A DNA stretch of 64,000 nt from Lytechinus variegatus (GCF_018143015.1 NC_054746.1:31275129-31339128), one strand, 5' to 3'. Counted from the stretch's first letter, positions 34,376 to 46,264 are shown. A program made the numbers and translations. Notes: a model not told the origin generated them from the sequence alone.

Positions 34376-34728
34376 ATTATGCTCTCAGATCAACTGAAAT
34401 TATGAGTGATGGAGTAGTATAAAGGCTACATGTATCTTTACTAAGCCATGTTACTAGACCTCGTTGGTTCATGAGATAAGCTTTTGGCATTTTATAAACT
34501 TTTCTTACTCTTCAGTATTGGTATATCGGACTACTCCATCACTCATAATTTCAGTTGATCTGAGAGCATAATCAATGAGTGATGGAGTAGTCCGATATAT
34601 ACCAATACTGAAGAGTAAGAAAAGTTTATAAAATGCCAAAAGCTTATCTCATGAACCAACGAGGTCTAGTAACATGGCTTAGTTAAGTCCTTATATATAC
34701 ATGTAGCCTTTATACTGATCATTAAAAG
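34376..34728. repeat. complex foldback with overlapping inverted repeats
   Basis: GATTATGCTCTCAGATCAAC with TGAAATTATGAGTGATGGAG on the left recurs in inverse at about 34534-34576. The adjoining block from ATGAGTGATGGAGTAGTCCG to CATGAACCAACGAGGTCTAG and ACATGGCTTAGT is an inverse of 34455-34555. TACATGTAGCCTTTATACT closes the outer pair. The result is nested hairpins spanning about 350 bp. Confidence 0.7.
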
Positions 34729-34874
34729 TTTTGTTTATTTTCTTGGGTATTTCAATTTTATTGTGTATCCTATTGATAATATTTGTTAACGTAAACAGTG
34801 TGATATAGTGTAGGATAGCTGTTGAGAGCGTAAAAATGTTTTTGATAATGATAATAATTTCAATTTCATTCCCA

Positions 34875-35047
34875 CTTTATCATCATCAATATCATCACCA
34901 CAACCACCGCCACCACCATCATCGGCACCACCCCCACCATTACCTCCCCACCACCACCACCCCTACCACCATCACCACCACCATCACCACCATCCCCACC
35001 CCCATCACCATCACCACCAACAACAACACCATCACCACCACCACCGC
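34875..35047. repeat. (CCA)n/(TCA)n microsatellite
   Basis: A run of CCACCA, TCATCA and CACCAC triplets and their close variants, about 170 bp. It keeps frames open on both strands (His/Thr/Pro on plus, Gly/Val/Asp on minus) by composition alone. Confidence 0.9.
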
Positions 35048-35049
35048 TT

Positions 35050-35850
35050 AACAAATCTATAAATAAACAATATATAATTTAATGCATGAAATTTCATAAA
35101 AATGAAGTAAGGAGTAAATCAAAATTTCTGTGTTTCAGGAATTCTTCTACTTTTTTTGTAAGCACTGGTTGAAGTACAGGACAGACTCGTCAGGCATACG
35201 AAATATACAGAACTACCAAATGAATTCTACAAAGTTTATAGAAAGGATCCCGAGACGAATCCACCAGTATTTCAACAAATCGTTTTATTATCACCACCAG
35301 GTATATTGGTGTTTAGTTAGGATAACCAAGTGGAAATATTAAATACTCTAGACAGGACAACTTTTCTCAGGCAGGATGGAGGAAAGAGGAGTGCTGTATC
35401 TCGAACCGACCGGTAGTGTGCCGCATTTCCGGGATAGAAATCCAGTGTGCCAAGATAAATGAGCTGTGTCTTTAGCATGACGCTTATAACCCCCCCCCCC
35501 TAACATCCTTCCTTAGATCTTTCCTGCATCGTTGTTCTCTGCAACGTCTTTTATTCTTTTGGGGGTATAATATTTGCCAAGCCCTACCCTCCTACACGGT
35601 CTTCACTGCTTATGCATATTAATCTCAATACAAACTTTTTTTTTGTTATGACCCTTAAGGGCCACGGGACGGATGTGCCCCCTGTAAAAATACATATTTT
35701 TTCTAAACTGCACATTCTGGTAAAATAAATTTTATACCAAAATTTGGCGACAGTGCACCTGCCTGACGGGATCTATTTGTTAACAAAATGGGCAGTAAGA
35801 CGTGTTGTGACTGCATATTTTTGACAATATGCACATTTTGGTTACATTAC
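35050..35850. other. no gene recognised
   Basis: Mixed sequence with a C run (about 35491-35500) and a segment with GGCCACGGGACGGATGTGCC. No exon-like frame with splice sites. A short hairpin word TTTACCAAAATGTGC lies just beyond at about 36500. Confidence 0.4.
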
Positions 35851-36390
35851 TTAACAGGCGAAGCGCCTCTTGCAGTCTCGCCATTCAATATAGCAGCATA
35901 GCTGACTCTGAAAACGACTAGAGAATTATTATTCACCAAACAAAACATTTACTAGTATATGATGATTAAATACCAAAGTACGTTCATTGACATCGGATGT
36001 TCAGTAATACTTCATTACCCTTATGTCCAAGTTTCATGAACTAGGCCCCTATACTTTCTAAGTTATGATGACAATGACATTTCAAAAACTTAACCATAGG
36101 TTGAGATTTCGATGTTGATTCCCCCAACATGGTCTAAATTCATTGACCCTAAAAATAATGACCTCTAATCTTGGATTCTTGGCCATGTGACCTGAAACTC
36201 AGCCGGATGTTAAATCATACTTGATTACCCTTATGTCCAAGTTTCATGAATAAAGTCTATTATATTTTCTAAAATTCTAAGTTATGATGACATTTCAAAC
36301 AATAAAACCTTAGGTTAAGATTTCAATGTTGACGCCATCGCCGTCGGAAAAGCGGCGCCAAAAGTCTCGCTCTGCTATGCAGGCAATACA
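35851..36390. repeat. DR1-family repeat, worn short copy 3
   Basis: Carries the same beginning (CAATATAGCAGCATAGCTGA) and the same end (GTTGACGCC ... GAAAAGCGGCGCC, TCTCGCTCTGCTATGCAGG) as the copies at 2863 and 24927, but only about two internal units and no intact TGACCTTTGACCT. It is the oldest or most deleted copy in the window. Confidence 0.7.
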
Positions 36391-36399
36391 AAAAGAACT

Positions 36400-39300
36400 T
36401 TGACGTTTAAATGTGCATCGTCTATTAATAGACGAACGAGATAATTATAAACCAGAGTGTGCATCACTTGCGTACAGACGGAGGGGTGGCACATTTTGGT
36501 AATTTACCAAAATGTGCTTAACACCACCCCCCCCCCTCCTTATCCGCCACCGGGGTAACTAAGTACAATATTGGGTCGCAATCACAGAAGGAAGAAACGA
36601 GGTTGTTCTACACGTTACTATATACCCGATACCAGTGAGTAGGGGATTTCTTCATAGCCGCGGATGAGAAGACCCCAACTTTTTAAACCGAAAATATTAT
36701 TTCGTAAAAGATTTGATATATGTAATCCCCTTATTTTTGTTCAAACTTCTTTCTACTTAATCCCTTTCTTTTTTGTTCATTTCCTTCTGATTCTTCTTTT
36801 GACCCCTTCATTTAATTATTGCGCCGCCAATGGACGGGGGAGTGGAGGTTCGGGGGCGTTCCTCTTTTTTCAGAAAAGATCCGTCAGGCACCAAATAATA
36901 CGCCTCCCATTGTCAAGAACAGCCTCATGTTATATGATTGACATGGTATGATTCAACGCCACAAGTGACCAGGGTGAATAAATGATAAGTCAAAGCAATG
37001 TTTACGTAACAATCCTCCACGGATATCTTATGATTATCCCCCCCCCCCAAAAAAAAAATGAAATAAATAAATAAAAATAAAATAAAACCCTCTCCCACAC
37101 CCTCTTTCTTTGTTTCTATCTCCCTCCTCTCTCCCTCTCTGTTCTGATTGTGACAAACATTCAAGAAAAATTAATAATCATACAGAAAATACACATTAGC
37201 TATTAAAGGGACCGCACATTTCGTCGGCAATGTCCTCTTTAATGTATAAATAGTACACCTCTATATTGGAATGAGAATAGAAATGAAATCCATACCAAAC
37301 AATTTACACATTTTATGCACTGGTTTCCTGATAAGTTAAAGTATGTACAAAATCTCGATAGTTTCAATCTACAGCTTGTAAAAATATATGGACGGACTTG
37401 CTCAATGCTGTCATTATCACTACATAAATAACTGAATATTCATCACAGTAACTACCGTAATATCGCACATACGATTGCATACAATGAAGCACGTCATTCA
37501 AAATGGAATTTTGTTAAGTTCAGTGGATCAAATCAGCATACAAATGGCCATGGGGTTTGGACTACAGTAATGTAAATTATGTATTCATTGACTATACAAA
37601 AAAAGAATAGTGTAAATCGTCATTTCCATCATATCTTCATATTATATGAATCAAATGACTTATAGGCAAATTGTGCTGATCTATACAATATCCCCCCCCC
37701 TAAAAATTGCATTAGAATATAGAGTTCTCAAATCTCAATATTGATATTCGTATGCACTCATTTAATTTTCTGTATTCTACTCTTGTTTATTTTGTCAACA
37801 ACAGACCTTATTACCAGTGGGGGGGTCATCATATACCTCATACATCATTATGAACATTGGACCTCATTGCGGGGGGGGGTGGGGGGGTCATGAAACTGTC
37901 TTATGGTGTTAGGCAGTTTGTCTTTTAGTATTATGATGTATATATGCCTTCTAGTTCCTTGAAGTCCTGCAGTCAAGAAAAGTAGACTCCCATTCGACAG
38001 GTATACTTCTTTGACAAATTTTGAATTGAGAAGCTAAAATCCCATGCTTTCCTATTCCAATGACCTGGATAACTTCAAATGCACATGGACTTTGGTAAGT
38101 AGACCCAGTTTGCTTCAACGGAATTGGGGATATCAAATGAGGCACAAAATGAAATACACCATTTTTCAATGGGAACATTTTTTGCCTTTGCAGAACTGAT
38201 GTTGAAGACTTTGCATTTAACATCTTGACATAAATTACATTGAATTCTGGACAAAGTTACTAACTGCCTTAAATTAATTTGAATTCGAATCCTACCCAAA
38301 TACCCCCCCCCCAAAAAAAAAAAAAATCAGTATACCAAACCATTTGTAGTGTTCAAAAGTAAATCTTCCAACTTTAGAAAATAAAAACATCGCCAAGAAG
38401 AGTAGTAATCATCAAAGGTAAAATTCTATTTTTTTATCATAAAGAATCAACGGATGAAGAAGATTAGTACACATGGCTTGTAAAAAATATTTCATTACCT
38501 TAGTCTATTCTTTTAAAGAGGCAATACCAATAAAAACTTCATGAATCGAATCCTGGCAATCCAATCAAAAGAATATCATGAGTGTCCTTGAAAAATTCCT
38601 TGAAAATGAATACAAAGTAACAATAAGTAATTCGGATGCAAACATTGTGGTACAAATACTCTACAAGTTTATCTCAAAACAACTACACAAGTGCAGATTT
38701 ATTAATTATTCAAGTCCGTATTATGTTTCATTTTTTAATAATTCAAATTCTTGCAAAACTGAACACACATCACACATTCCCCATGAATATAAAACTGAAT
38801 GTGACATAGAAATGTTGAATACATACCACAATCTGTACATAGTACAAAATGAGACTATATAAAATAAATTAATTTCAACTAAGAATACCACATTAGTAAA
38901 TTGTCTTGGCAGACAACATAATGTACTGTGCACAGTACAATTTCTTACATATAATTTAGGTAAACATAGCACAAAAGATGATAAAATTTTCGGAATGTTT
39001 GGAAGATTAATACTGAGTAGAATAGAGTAGAATGTGGACTTTTTAATCTTGCAATGTCAACAATTTCAGACATAGAGCACAGTCTGAAAACCAAAGATGA
39101 CAAGAAATAGGCCTAACACTGTCTCAAATATTAAATAATAAGTACTGAATTCTATTTTGATGTAATACATGTAAACATGCCATGTACTCCTGTGCACATG
39201 TACTCAAAGCTTAGATATATCTGTACTCATACACATATAGTTTTATATTTCAAATACTCAGAAATAAATAAAGCAATTTAGCTCAAATTGTCAAACAACA

Positions 39301-39595
39301 AAAGCTAAAAGGCAATGGTTTGTTGCTGCATTATTACTACATGTACATTATTAAGTGAAGTCAGTATTAATTCATGCAGGAAGAATAATCGAATATGGAC
39401 TCAAAAGCATAAAATATATTACATTTAAATAGTAAAATATATGAAGTAATGAATCTACCAGATGTCACAGTTTCAGATGTTCAAGGTTTCCATTGATATC
39501 AGGCATGTGAGTGGCATTAAAAAAAAGGAAAAATTATCTAAATGGCAAAGCTGTGAGGGAGCAAAGCTAATGAGGATACATGTATGTTGTGCACT
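36400..39595. other. AT-rich interval without recognised genes
   Basis: Contains a hairpin around 36494-36525, a TCCCTC-rich tract (37085-37140), and several C or G homopolymers (37027, 37690, 37871, 38305). Scattered AATAAA hexamers occur on both strands. I found no exon with coherent splice signals. Parts could be long 3' UTR, which I cannot show. Confidence 0.45.
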
Positions 39596-39601
39596 TTAAA
39601 A

Positions 39602-39757
39602 AAATGAAGTGCTAATTCAGCACTTAAATTGCTTGTATAGTGGCTGCACTACAAGTGCTGATTTTCTAGTTTAAATTTGAGCTAAAAATCAGCACTCATA
39701 GTGCAGTCACTATGCAAGCACTGTAAGTGCTAAATTAGCACTTCATTTATTACATTT
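39602..39757. mobile_element. ~155-bp hairpin MITE
   Basis: AAATGAAGTGCTAATTCAGC then GTATAGTGGCTGCACTACAA is mirrored by TAGTGCAGTCACTATGCAAG and GTGCTAAATTAGCACTTCAT. Arms are about 65 bp with a short AT-rich loop. Sub-repeats of AGTGCT occur within each arm. Confidence 0.8.
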
Positions 39758-40107
39758 TAGGCAGCGGCATAACGGGGGTCGGTGGCCGGGGGGGGGCAAG
39801 AGCAAAAATTTCCTGGTCATATCATGGTATGAACATGCATAGTACTATCCCGTGCGTACGCCCATCTGAGTGTGCGCGCAAAACTTTATATATATTTTAA
39901 GAGCATCCTAACAATTTTTCATGACAGTTGATTAGGCTTCAAAATTTCTCAAAATGTTAATTGTACATTTTCTATATTTGCACACTAAATAAAATTGTGT
40001 AATTTCTTTTTGGAGTTTTAGGATGTGCAAAATGCTATCCAACCTAGCCACTAATAGAAAAGATGAATGAGTGGCTTTTCCATGTCTTTCATTGAATTAC
40101 TATTAAG

Positions 40108-40350
40108 GAATATCCAGACCATCCTGTATCTGTCGTCATCGATGACAGATATCTGGTGAAAATGTCCAAAGATGGGACATGGGCAGATCATCCGGCCATC
40201 CAGTCTCTCGCACAACACTTGAAAGTGAATGTGCGGATCTACACAAGCCTAAACGAGATGACGATAACGGATATAGATGTGGGGGAGATCGGAATGCTCC
40301 ACTGCTTATTGGGCACATCTTTGAATCCCATTACATGAGTCTGGTTCCAG
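40108..40350 (+). CDS. OTU-protease-like exon (C-terminal half of domain)
   Basis: After a weak acceptor (ACTATTAAG) the frame reads EYPDHPVSVVIDDRYLVKMS and continues KDGTWADHPAIQSLAQHLKV and NVRIYTS. This matches the OTU cysteine-protease core, where GTWGDHxELQALAxxLNVNIxV is typical. The end of the domain, LLIGHIFESHYMSLVP with the catalytic-type histidine, is also encoded before the donor at 40351, but in a different frame: the G run at 40279-40283 seems one base short. That is either a pseudogene mutation or a sequencing slip. The catalytic Asp/Cys block is not seen upstream. The exon would end in phase 1, matching the acceptor phase of 42540. OTU proteins remove ubiquitin; the substrate here is unknown. 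Confidence 0.65.
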
Positions 40351-40850
40351 GTCAGTGACTGTTCAAACAATTTGCACTTTTTGTCCAAACCATGATTTTT
40401 CTTATTTAGACCTTGTATTTGGTTTGCTGACATTTATTGTCCATGATGTTCTTTGCCGAGTTGTAGACAACTTTAAATTTGTAAAGTATCAGAAGGAAGA
40501 ACAGAAGAATTACAACATTTTGATAACACCACTGCAGTAATGTCATCTAATATCATACGATGCATATAAATACACAATTGACATCCTGAGAAAAAAAAAC
40601 ATGATTTTGACAGATGTTCAATTTTTAGAAACTAATCACCTTCAAAATATGGGGTTCCCGAACTTCGGACACTTTTCAGCTCTCATCAGATTGCTGTGTA
40701 ACACTCACTAACACTACACTAGTAACAGTCTAGGACCTAGATCTCACTGTAGTGTAAGAAAACTTACATTTTTGTCAGATTTTGTCACTTTAAAGTTTTA
40801 TGATTGTGCCGAGTGATGCAAACAATTTGATATTGTTCCTCATCTAGATG

Positions 40851-41135
40851 CCCGGCAGAAGGGCGCTAGCAGGGAATTTCGTCCAAATTTTCACTTTTCA
40901 TTTTTTTTCATAAATCGATAGGGTTTGGAAAGATCAACATTTTAAAAAAAATCCCGGCTTTGGGAGATGTTTATTTTTAAAGTTATGGTCAATAATCAAA
41001 GGGCACTAGCAGATGGAAGACAAAATCACTTCCCGGCAGAAGGGCGCAGTGCGATCGTGCGCATGCGCACACGTTACAGCCTTTATACGATAACCGGCTT
41101 TGCTAAAATTCAGCCCGGCAGAAAGGCGCTAATTC
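40851..41135. repeat. cluster of CCCGGCAGAAGGGCGC motifs
   Basis: Three direct copies of CCCGGCAGAAGGGCGCTAG-like sequence occur at about 40851, 41032 and 41114, embedded in GC-richer DNA (a GTGCGCATGCGCACAC palindrome at about 41057). The same motif forms inverted ends of the element at 49283-50097. Confidence 0.6.
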
Positions 41136-41783
41136 CGAACGGGAGAAGGAGAGCGTCCGGTAAGCATGATAAATTCAGCTTTTCAATATAAATTTTAATT
41201 TCATTTTATACAATATCGTTCATTACGAGTATTTTAACCGGCACACTGTGTTTCAATGAAGGCAATTCCCCCAAAACAAGTTAAATCGTGAAATTACGCC
41301 ATATTTTTGTTTGTTTAGATCTCAAGTCCCACTTGTCGAAATTCGTGTATTGTTTGTATTTTTTAATACTGTTTTCTGTTTAATATTATTGTTAGTAATA
41401 TTACTATGTACTACTAGTAGGACACTTATATAATCACTACATTGTATGTGCAGTACTACTACTAGATCTAGTAGTAGTACTACTACTAGCTGTCAAAGGT
41501 AAATGTCAAACTCTCGTCTTCAGTAGATCTTGACCTACTGACATTGTGTGCCTGTATGATTTTGGGCGTCATTTTGCCTGTGGCTGTTGCTTGTTGGCTG
41601 GCTGTGGGTCTCTTGTTGTGTTGAGTGGCCAAGTGCAAAGTCTAATTTGTTTAAAAAGTGTTACTTTGTTCAATGATACTATTATAGATTTGTATGTTGA
41701 TGCATGGGATTCAAAGTTTTCTATGTTAATCTTGATCTCTTGACTACAAAAGGTATACTATAGTAAAGGGTCTAGTTACTACT

Positions 41784-42338
41784 CCGGGGCCGGGGGGGGG
41801 GGGGGAGCACTTCCATTGACGAGTGGAGATACCATGCGTGTCCAAAGAAACATGTAGAAAGGGTATCTTTTTCGAGATTGGGCACGTTACATACGTATCG
41901 TAAGGGTGCCAAAACACCAAAATACTGAAATAAGGGTATATATTTCGCTAGGAAAGCTACGTGTTTCGGGTCAAATTTGTGAGGGTATAAAAACACTAAA
42001 ATGTACTCTTTCAATTGCGCCAACACTACGTGTTTAGGGTCCGATTTGAGCGAGGCGTGGGAGGTGGGGCGATACTAAACCCAAAATATGGTAAGTAAAG
42101 GTAGATCTAAAGCAGACGTTTGTGAGTGCTGGAATTGTTTAGGGTGTCAAATTAAGGGAATACTTGTCAAGGGTACCATTTTTGTTTCCAATACTTAATA
42201 AGGGTATGGATTCACACGCCAATACTTGTTAAGGGGTGCAATTGTCAGAACATGGAAAATACTTGTTTAGGGTGCTTTTCGAAACCCCATGGACAAGCAT
42301 GGTATCCACTCGTCAAGGGAAGTGCCCCCTCCCCCTGG
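41784..42338. mobile_element. 555-bp MITE with exact 8-bp target duplication
   Basis: TTACTACT flanks both sides (41776-41783 and 42339-42346). Inverted ends are GCACTTCCATTGACGAGTGG...ATACCATGC and GCATGGTATCCACTCGTC...GGGAAGTGC, with outer G and C runs. Inside are repeated words such as ACTTGTTAAGGG and TAAGGGTAT. No ORF. The 8-bp duplication suits a hAT-like family. It sits in an intron of the OTU-type gene. Confidence 0.85.
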
Positions 42339-42539
42339 TTACTACTACTAGATATTACTACCATTTACTAAATGCAGTAGTCAGTAGACTAGAAAGTCTA
42401 GATCTAGTTCTTACAGATCTAGACGAATAATCACCTGGTTCTGACCTGATTATGAGAAAGCCATCATATTTTGTTTGCATTCACTGTTCACAGATTTTCT
42501 GTGTTTTTTTTCCTTCAATTTTCCTAATAAAAAATTCAG

Positions 42540-42762
42540 TAACAGTCATGGAGCCAGACACACTGCTGCTGATTAGATGGTTTAGGAACCAATCAGAGAA
42601 CGTGGTTGAATATAAAGACATTATATGTCCTCATCGTCGCCATCCGAGGGTCGGAGATGCAGTCGTCATGCCATGGGGGAGGGAGAGATGGCACGGCAAG
42701 GTGCTACAAATTTCGAGAGGACTCGGATGAAGATGACGATATTCCTTTGAAATTCCTAAGAG
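42540..42762 (+). CDS. OTU-type gene, W-rich/acidic exon
   Basis: Acceptor AAAATTCAG at 42539 and donor GTGAGA at 42763. The first part reads VTVMEPDTLLLIRWFRNQSE and continues to VGDAVVMPWGRERWHGKVLQ. The last part, in a second frame, reads EDSDEDDDIPLKFLR. A V-x-x-x-W ... W-x-G-K-V-L ... acidic ... IPL pattern is common in the linkers before BEN or similar DNA-binding domains of invertebrate and fish proteins (recollection, not proof). The exon is 223 bp where phase-1-to-phase-1 splicing needs a multiple of three, so one base is in excess or it is a decayed exon. Alternatively ATG at 42548 may be a start. Confidence 0.6.
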
Positions 42763-43152
42763 GTGAGAAAATCATTTTCTTTATGACCCAGCATTATGCA
42801 GACCAGTATTTGTTTGGTCAGGTCAAGATGATTATTATAAATTTATTTAATTTACTGAACCATTAATACTGTAGCTATTGAAGATAGATGTAGTGTTGTT
42901 TTGTTGGAGGTGCTACTTCTTCAATGATTTTCAAACTTGCATGCATGAAAACAACACTCTAAACTGTATTTGTATCAAACTGTTAACATTTGGGGGGCTA
43001 GATGACCCTCTGTATTTTTTTTAATTGTGATATGCTGGATAGTCTTGGTATTTAAATGTACCCCCCCCCCCCCCCTCCTCTCCAGGCATGCTGCATACCA
43101 TTTATCAGATTACTACATACAATCATTCTGTTTTTTTCTCCATTTCTGACAG

Positions 43153-43200
43153 AAAAGGGAGAGAGAGCTGCAGCTGTCATAGAGGGAAATATTACAGAAG
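43153..43200 (+). CDS. OTU-type gene, mini-exon 1 of a duplicated pair
   Basis: A 48-bp exon between TTTCTGACAG and GTATAT, phase 1 in and out. With the carried base it reads EKGERAAAVIEGNITE. It pairs with the 42-bp exon at 43519, which has the same spacing and similar flanking introns, so the two arose by tandem exon duplication. Symmetric phase means skipping either would keep the frame. Confidence 0.65.
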
Positions 43201-43518
43201 GTATATATTTGATCTTTATACATACAATATTTATATCATACTATCATAGATGAAGTATTATTATCATGACTTTTTTTGGGGGGGTGCTACTTATTCAATA
43301 CTTTTCAAAATTGTATGCATGAAAATAACACTCTAAACTTTATTTGCATCAACATTTAATGAACATTTTGTGGGCTAAATGGCCCATTGGTTTTTTTGTC
43401 AATGTGATATGCTGGATATTCTCAGTATTAAATTGTAACCCCCCTTTCCTTCAGGCATGCTGCATATGACCTATCATTTTGCTAAATCCATTCTGTTTTT
43501 CTGTATAATGTATAACAG

Positions 43519-43560
43519 ATAAAGGAAAGAGAGCTGACCTTGGAGGAGCTGTCACAGAAG
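43519..43560 (+). CDS. OTU-type gene, mini-exon 2 of a duplicated pair
   Basis: A 42-bp exon between TATAACAG and GTATGT, phase 1 in and out, reading DKGKRADLGGAVTE. It resembles the upstream mini-exon (E/DKGxRA ... TE). The introns before both exons share GATATGCTGGAT, a CCCCCC tract and CAGGCATGCTGCATA, showing duplication of about 365 bp including the exon. Confidence 0.65.
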
Positions 43561-43782
43561 GTATGTATTTCATCTTTATGCAGTATTTACATCTTAAATA
43601 ATTTGGCATACGTTATACATACATGATTAAAGGACATGCATTTTTTAATGGATTTTTTTAAAATGAGAAAATCACTACGGTGAATATGTATAAATATATA
43701 TATTTTTTTAATGTTTTCTAATAATTGTCACCCTTATGTTGGGATGACAGATTTCATTTGAAATAATACTTTTTTATTGAAG

Positions 43783-43961
43783 ATGAATGTATCAGCATTC
43801 TTGGAGAGGTGCTTAGAGGCAGGCAGGAGCATCATGTAGAAATTTGTGAGCACTTTGGGTGTGCAGACGAGGTGTTTTCTGTTTGTGTCGTGTGTGAGGT
43901 TTTCCTGTGCTACAAGCACTTCGTAGATGACGACCCATGTTCAGAGCATAACAACTATGCG
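43783..43961 (+). CDS. OTU-type gene, Cys/His-rich metal-binding-like exon
   Basis: A 179-bp exon after TTTTTTATTGAAG, phase 1 in and phase 0 out, fully open for 60 codons. Its second half has the pattern C-x4-C-x7-C-x2-C-x4-C-x3-H-x7-C-x3-H (EICEHFGCADEVFSVCVVCE, then CYKHFVDDDPCSEHN), with the regularity of a zinc-binding treble-clef or ring-like module. Similar CxxC...FLCYxHF...CxxH modules occur in unnamed multi-domain invertebrate proteins linked to mobile elements (recollection). The donor GTGTGT is weak but the phase fits the next exon. Function not known. Confidence 0.65.
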
Positions 43962-44330
43962 GTGTGTAAAATTCACATTAATTTCCTTATCAATGTTTTT
44001 AAAGAGTAAACACAGACATCTGGAGATGCTGTTGCTCAGTTGGATATGAGCTTGACTTCTAATCACAGGACTTGCAGGTCAAAACCTATTTTAATCAAAT
44101 TGTTTGTAATTGACAATCCGGTCTTCTAGTATTCATATTTTAAAAATCCTTAACAGGGTGTATTATATTATTTTCACGAGTTGAAGTAAATCAATATTCA
44201 GAACCCACATCAATTTTACAACATTTTACAATCAGTATATACAAAACAAATATAATTAGCAATTTCAGTTATCCAAGTTTTCTACTAGTAAGTAATTGGT
44301 CTCTTTCATTTTGTGTCTCAAATATTACAG

Positions 44331-45167
44331 GGAGTTGTCAATAGACCCATGGCCTTACCTTGCGAGAAGTCCACAGAATCGGTCAACCCCGATAGACCCA
44401 TGGCCACACCTTGCGAGAAGTCCACAGAATCGGTCAACCCCGATAGACCCATGGCCACACCTTGCGAGAAGTCCACAGAATCGGTCAACCCTGATAGACC
44501 CATGGCCACACCTTGCAAGAAGACCACAGAATCGGTCAACCCCGATAGACTCATGGCCACACCTTGCGAGAAGTCCACAGAATTGGTCAACCCTGATAGA
44601 CCCATGGCCACACCTTGCGAGAAGACCACAGAATCGGTCAACCCCGATAGACTCATGGCCACACCTTGCGAGAAGTCCACAGAATCGGTCAACGCTGATA
44701 GACCCATGGCCACACCTTGCGAGAAGTCCACAGAATCGGTCAACGCTGATAGACCCATGGCCACACCTTGCGAGAAGTCCACAGAATCGGTCAACCCCGA
44801 TAGACCCATGGCCACACCTTGCGAGAAGTCCACAGAATAGGTAAACCCCGATAGACCTATGACCACACCTTACGAGAAGTCCACAGAATCGGTCAACCCT
44901 GATAGACCGATGGCCACACCTTGCGAGAAGTCCACAGAATCGGTCCACCCCGATAGACCCATGGCCACACCTTGCGAGAAGTCCACAGAATCGGTCTATC
45001 CCGATAGACCCATGGCCACACCTTGCGAGAAGTCCACAGAATCAGTCAACCCCGATAGACCCATGGCCACACCTTGCGAGAAGTCCACAGAATCGGTCTA
45101 TCCCGATAGACCCATGGCCACACCTTGCGAGAAGTCCACAGAATCGGTCAACCCGGAAGATGGCAAG
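44331..45167 (+). CDS. OTU-type gene, exon of ~16 tandem 17-residue repeats
   Basis: The exon follows an acceptor CAAATATTACAG and ends at a GTACAT donor: 837 bp, 279 codons, phase 0 both sides. In the phase set by the preceding exon it reads GVVNRPMALPCEKSTESVNP then about sixteen near-identical units DRPMATPCEKSTESVNP, ending EDGK. The unit is 51 bp and units differ by few substitutions (for example CEKTTES, DRLMATP, ESVYP), so the array is young. One unit carries an in-frame TAG near 44838, which also creates a TAG-GTAAAC donor-like sequence. Because 51 is a multiple of three, two plus frames and two minus frames are also open; the frame is chosen by splice phase only. The repeats are low in hydrophobic residues and likely disordered, each with one cysteine. 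Confidence 0.65.
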
Positions 45168-45398
45168 GTACATAACGTTATGTTTTAGAAATATTTGGAA
45201 CATCAAAGGAAACTCCAAAAATGAAATATAAATATTTTTGAAAACAACTAAATTGTTATTTTTTAGTAAGCAGCCAATTAAGTAATCAGTTAAACTATCA
45301 ACATTATATTTGGTGACAGAGTTTGGATACCAATACATAATCATTACCTTCCCATATTGAAATTCTCTTTTTATTTTCCTATGTTTAATTTGTTTTAG

Positions 45399-45479
45399 AT
45401 CATATCAGTATCAGCTTATCAATATCACACAACCATGCCAGCTTCTGCACAACCAGCTCAAAACCCAGAAAGGTGTGAG
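45399..45479 (+). CDS. OTU-type gene, small exon after the repeat array
   Basis: 81 bp between TTTGTTTTAG and GTAAGTGC, phase 0 in and out, reading IISVSAYQYHTTMPASAQPA then QNPERCE. Good splice signals at both ends; no domain recognised. A Gln/Ala/Pro-rich linker. Confidence 0.6.
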
Positions 45480-46264
45480 GTAAGTGCTTGTCAACTTCTA
45501 TAGTCATCCACATCTATAATCCAAATTCCTGAATATTAAACTTAGACCTCGGACAAATATATATATACTCAAATAATCTGAATAGCTGTTGACATCCGAA
45601 TATGCCATGTTGTACTATTTGGATACCCAGAGAGTGTCTACCCTTTACTTGCTATTTAATTATGTTAAATCTAATGGTGTCTATTATTTGTTTGATATTC
45701 ATTTATGCCTTTAGGATTTATATTCATTTTTTATTCTTAAATATTAGGAGATTCGATTGAATTAAAGAATCATAACAAAATAAAAATAAAGTGTCTTGTG
45801 ATAATGTATAATATTCTATTTTAAAAGTTTGTGATCAAAACATATTGATAACATTATCAGAGCTCCACAACTTTAAACTAAACAATTACAAGATACTTTT
45901 TTCAATATAGTATTTACAAATGTTATCTGTTATCTGTGCTAGAAATGTTAATGCTCTATGACATTTGTGTGTATTGTAACTCGCAAAAATGCGAGCTTGG
46001 CACCCAAGGAGTTAAACACTGCACCCCCCAAAAAAAACCTAAGATCATTTTAAACCACCTTAGTCATATTGTTCAAATACTCATAATCAGATTGAAATTC
46101 TAGTTTTCTTTTATTTTATTTGTATTAAGAATTAAAGCATGGTTTAAGTTTTCATTTCCGTTCAAAAGATTGTTACTATTGAAATGTTCGGATATGAAAT
46201 TATCTATAGGACCATTTTAGTTGTGTACAAAGTAAGTGCAATGAGCAAGTGAATGTATTGCCAA

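Noticed and set aside
34836-35054. His/Thr-rich (plus) and Gly/Val/Asp-rich (minus) frames
   Set aside because: Arise from the CCA/TCA microsatellite.
38578-38862. 94-codon plus-strand frame
   Set aside because: No homology recognised, no splice signals, composition like the surrounding AT-rich DNA; not called.
44318-44948. Two long minus-strand frames and the SIDPWPHLARSPQNRST plus frame
   Set aside because: All are shadows of the 51-bp repeat; splice phase of the neighbouring plus-strand exons favours DRPMATPCEKSTESVNP.
44331-45167. CRISPR-like array of regular repeats
   Set aside because: 51-bp units have no unique spacers and sit in an animal gene exon; it is a coding minisatellite.
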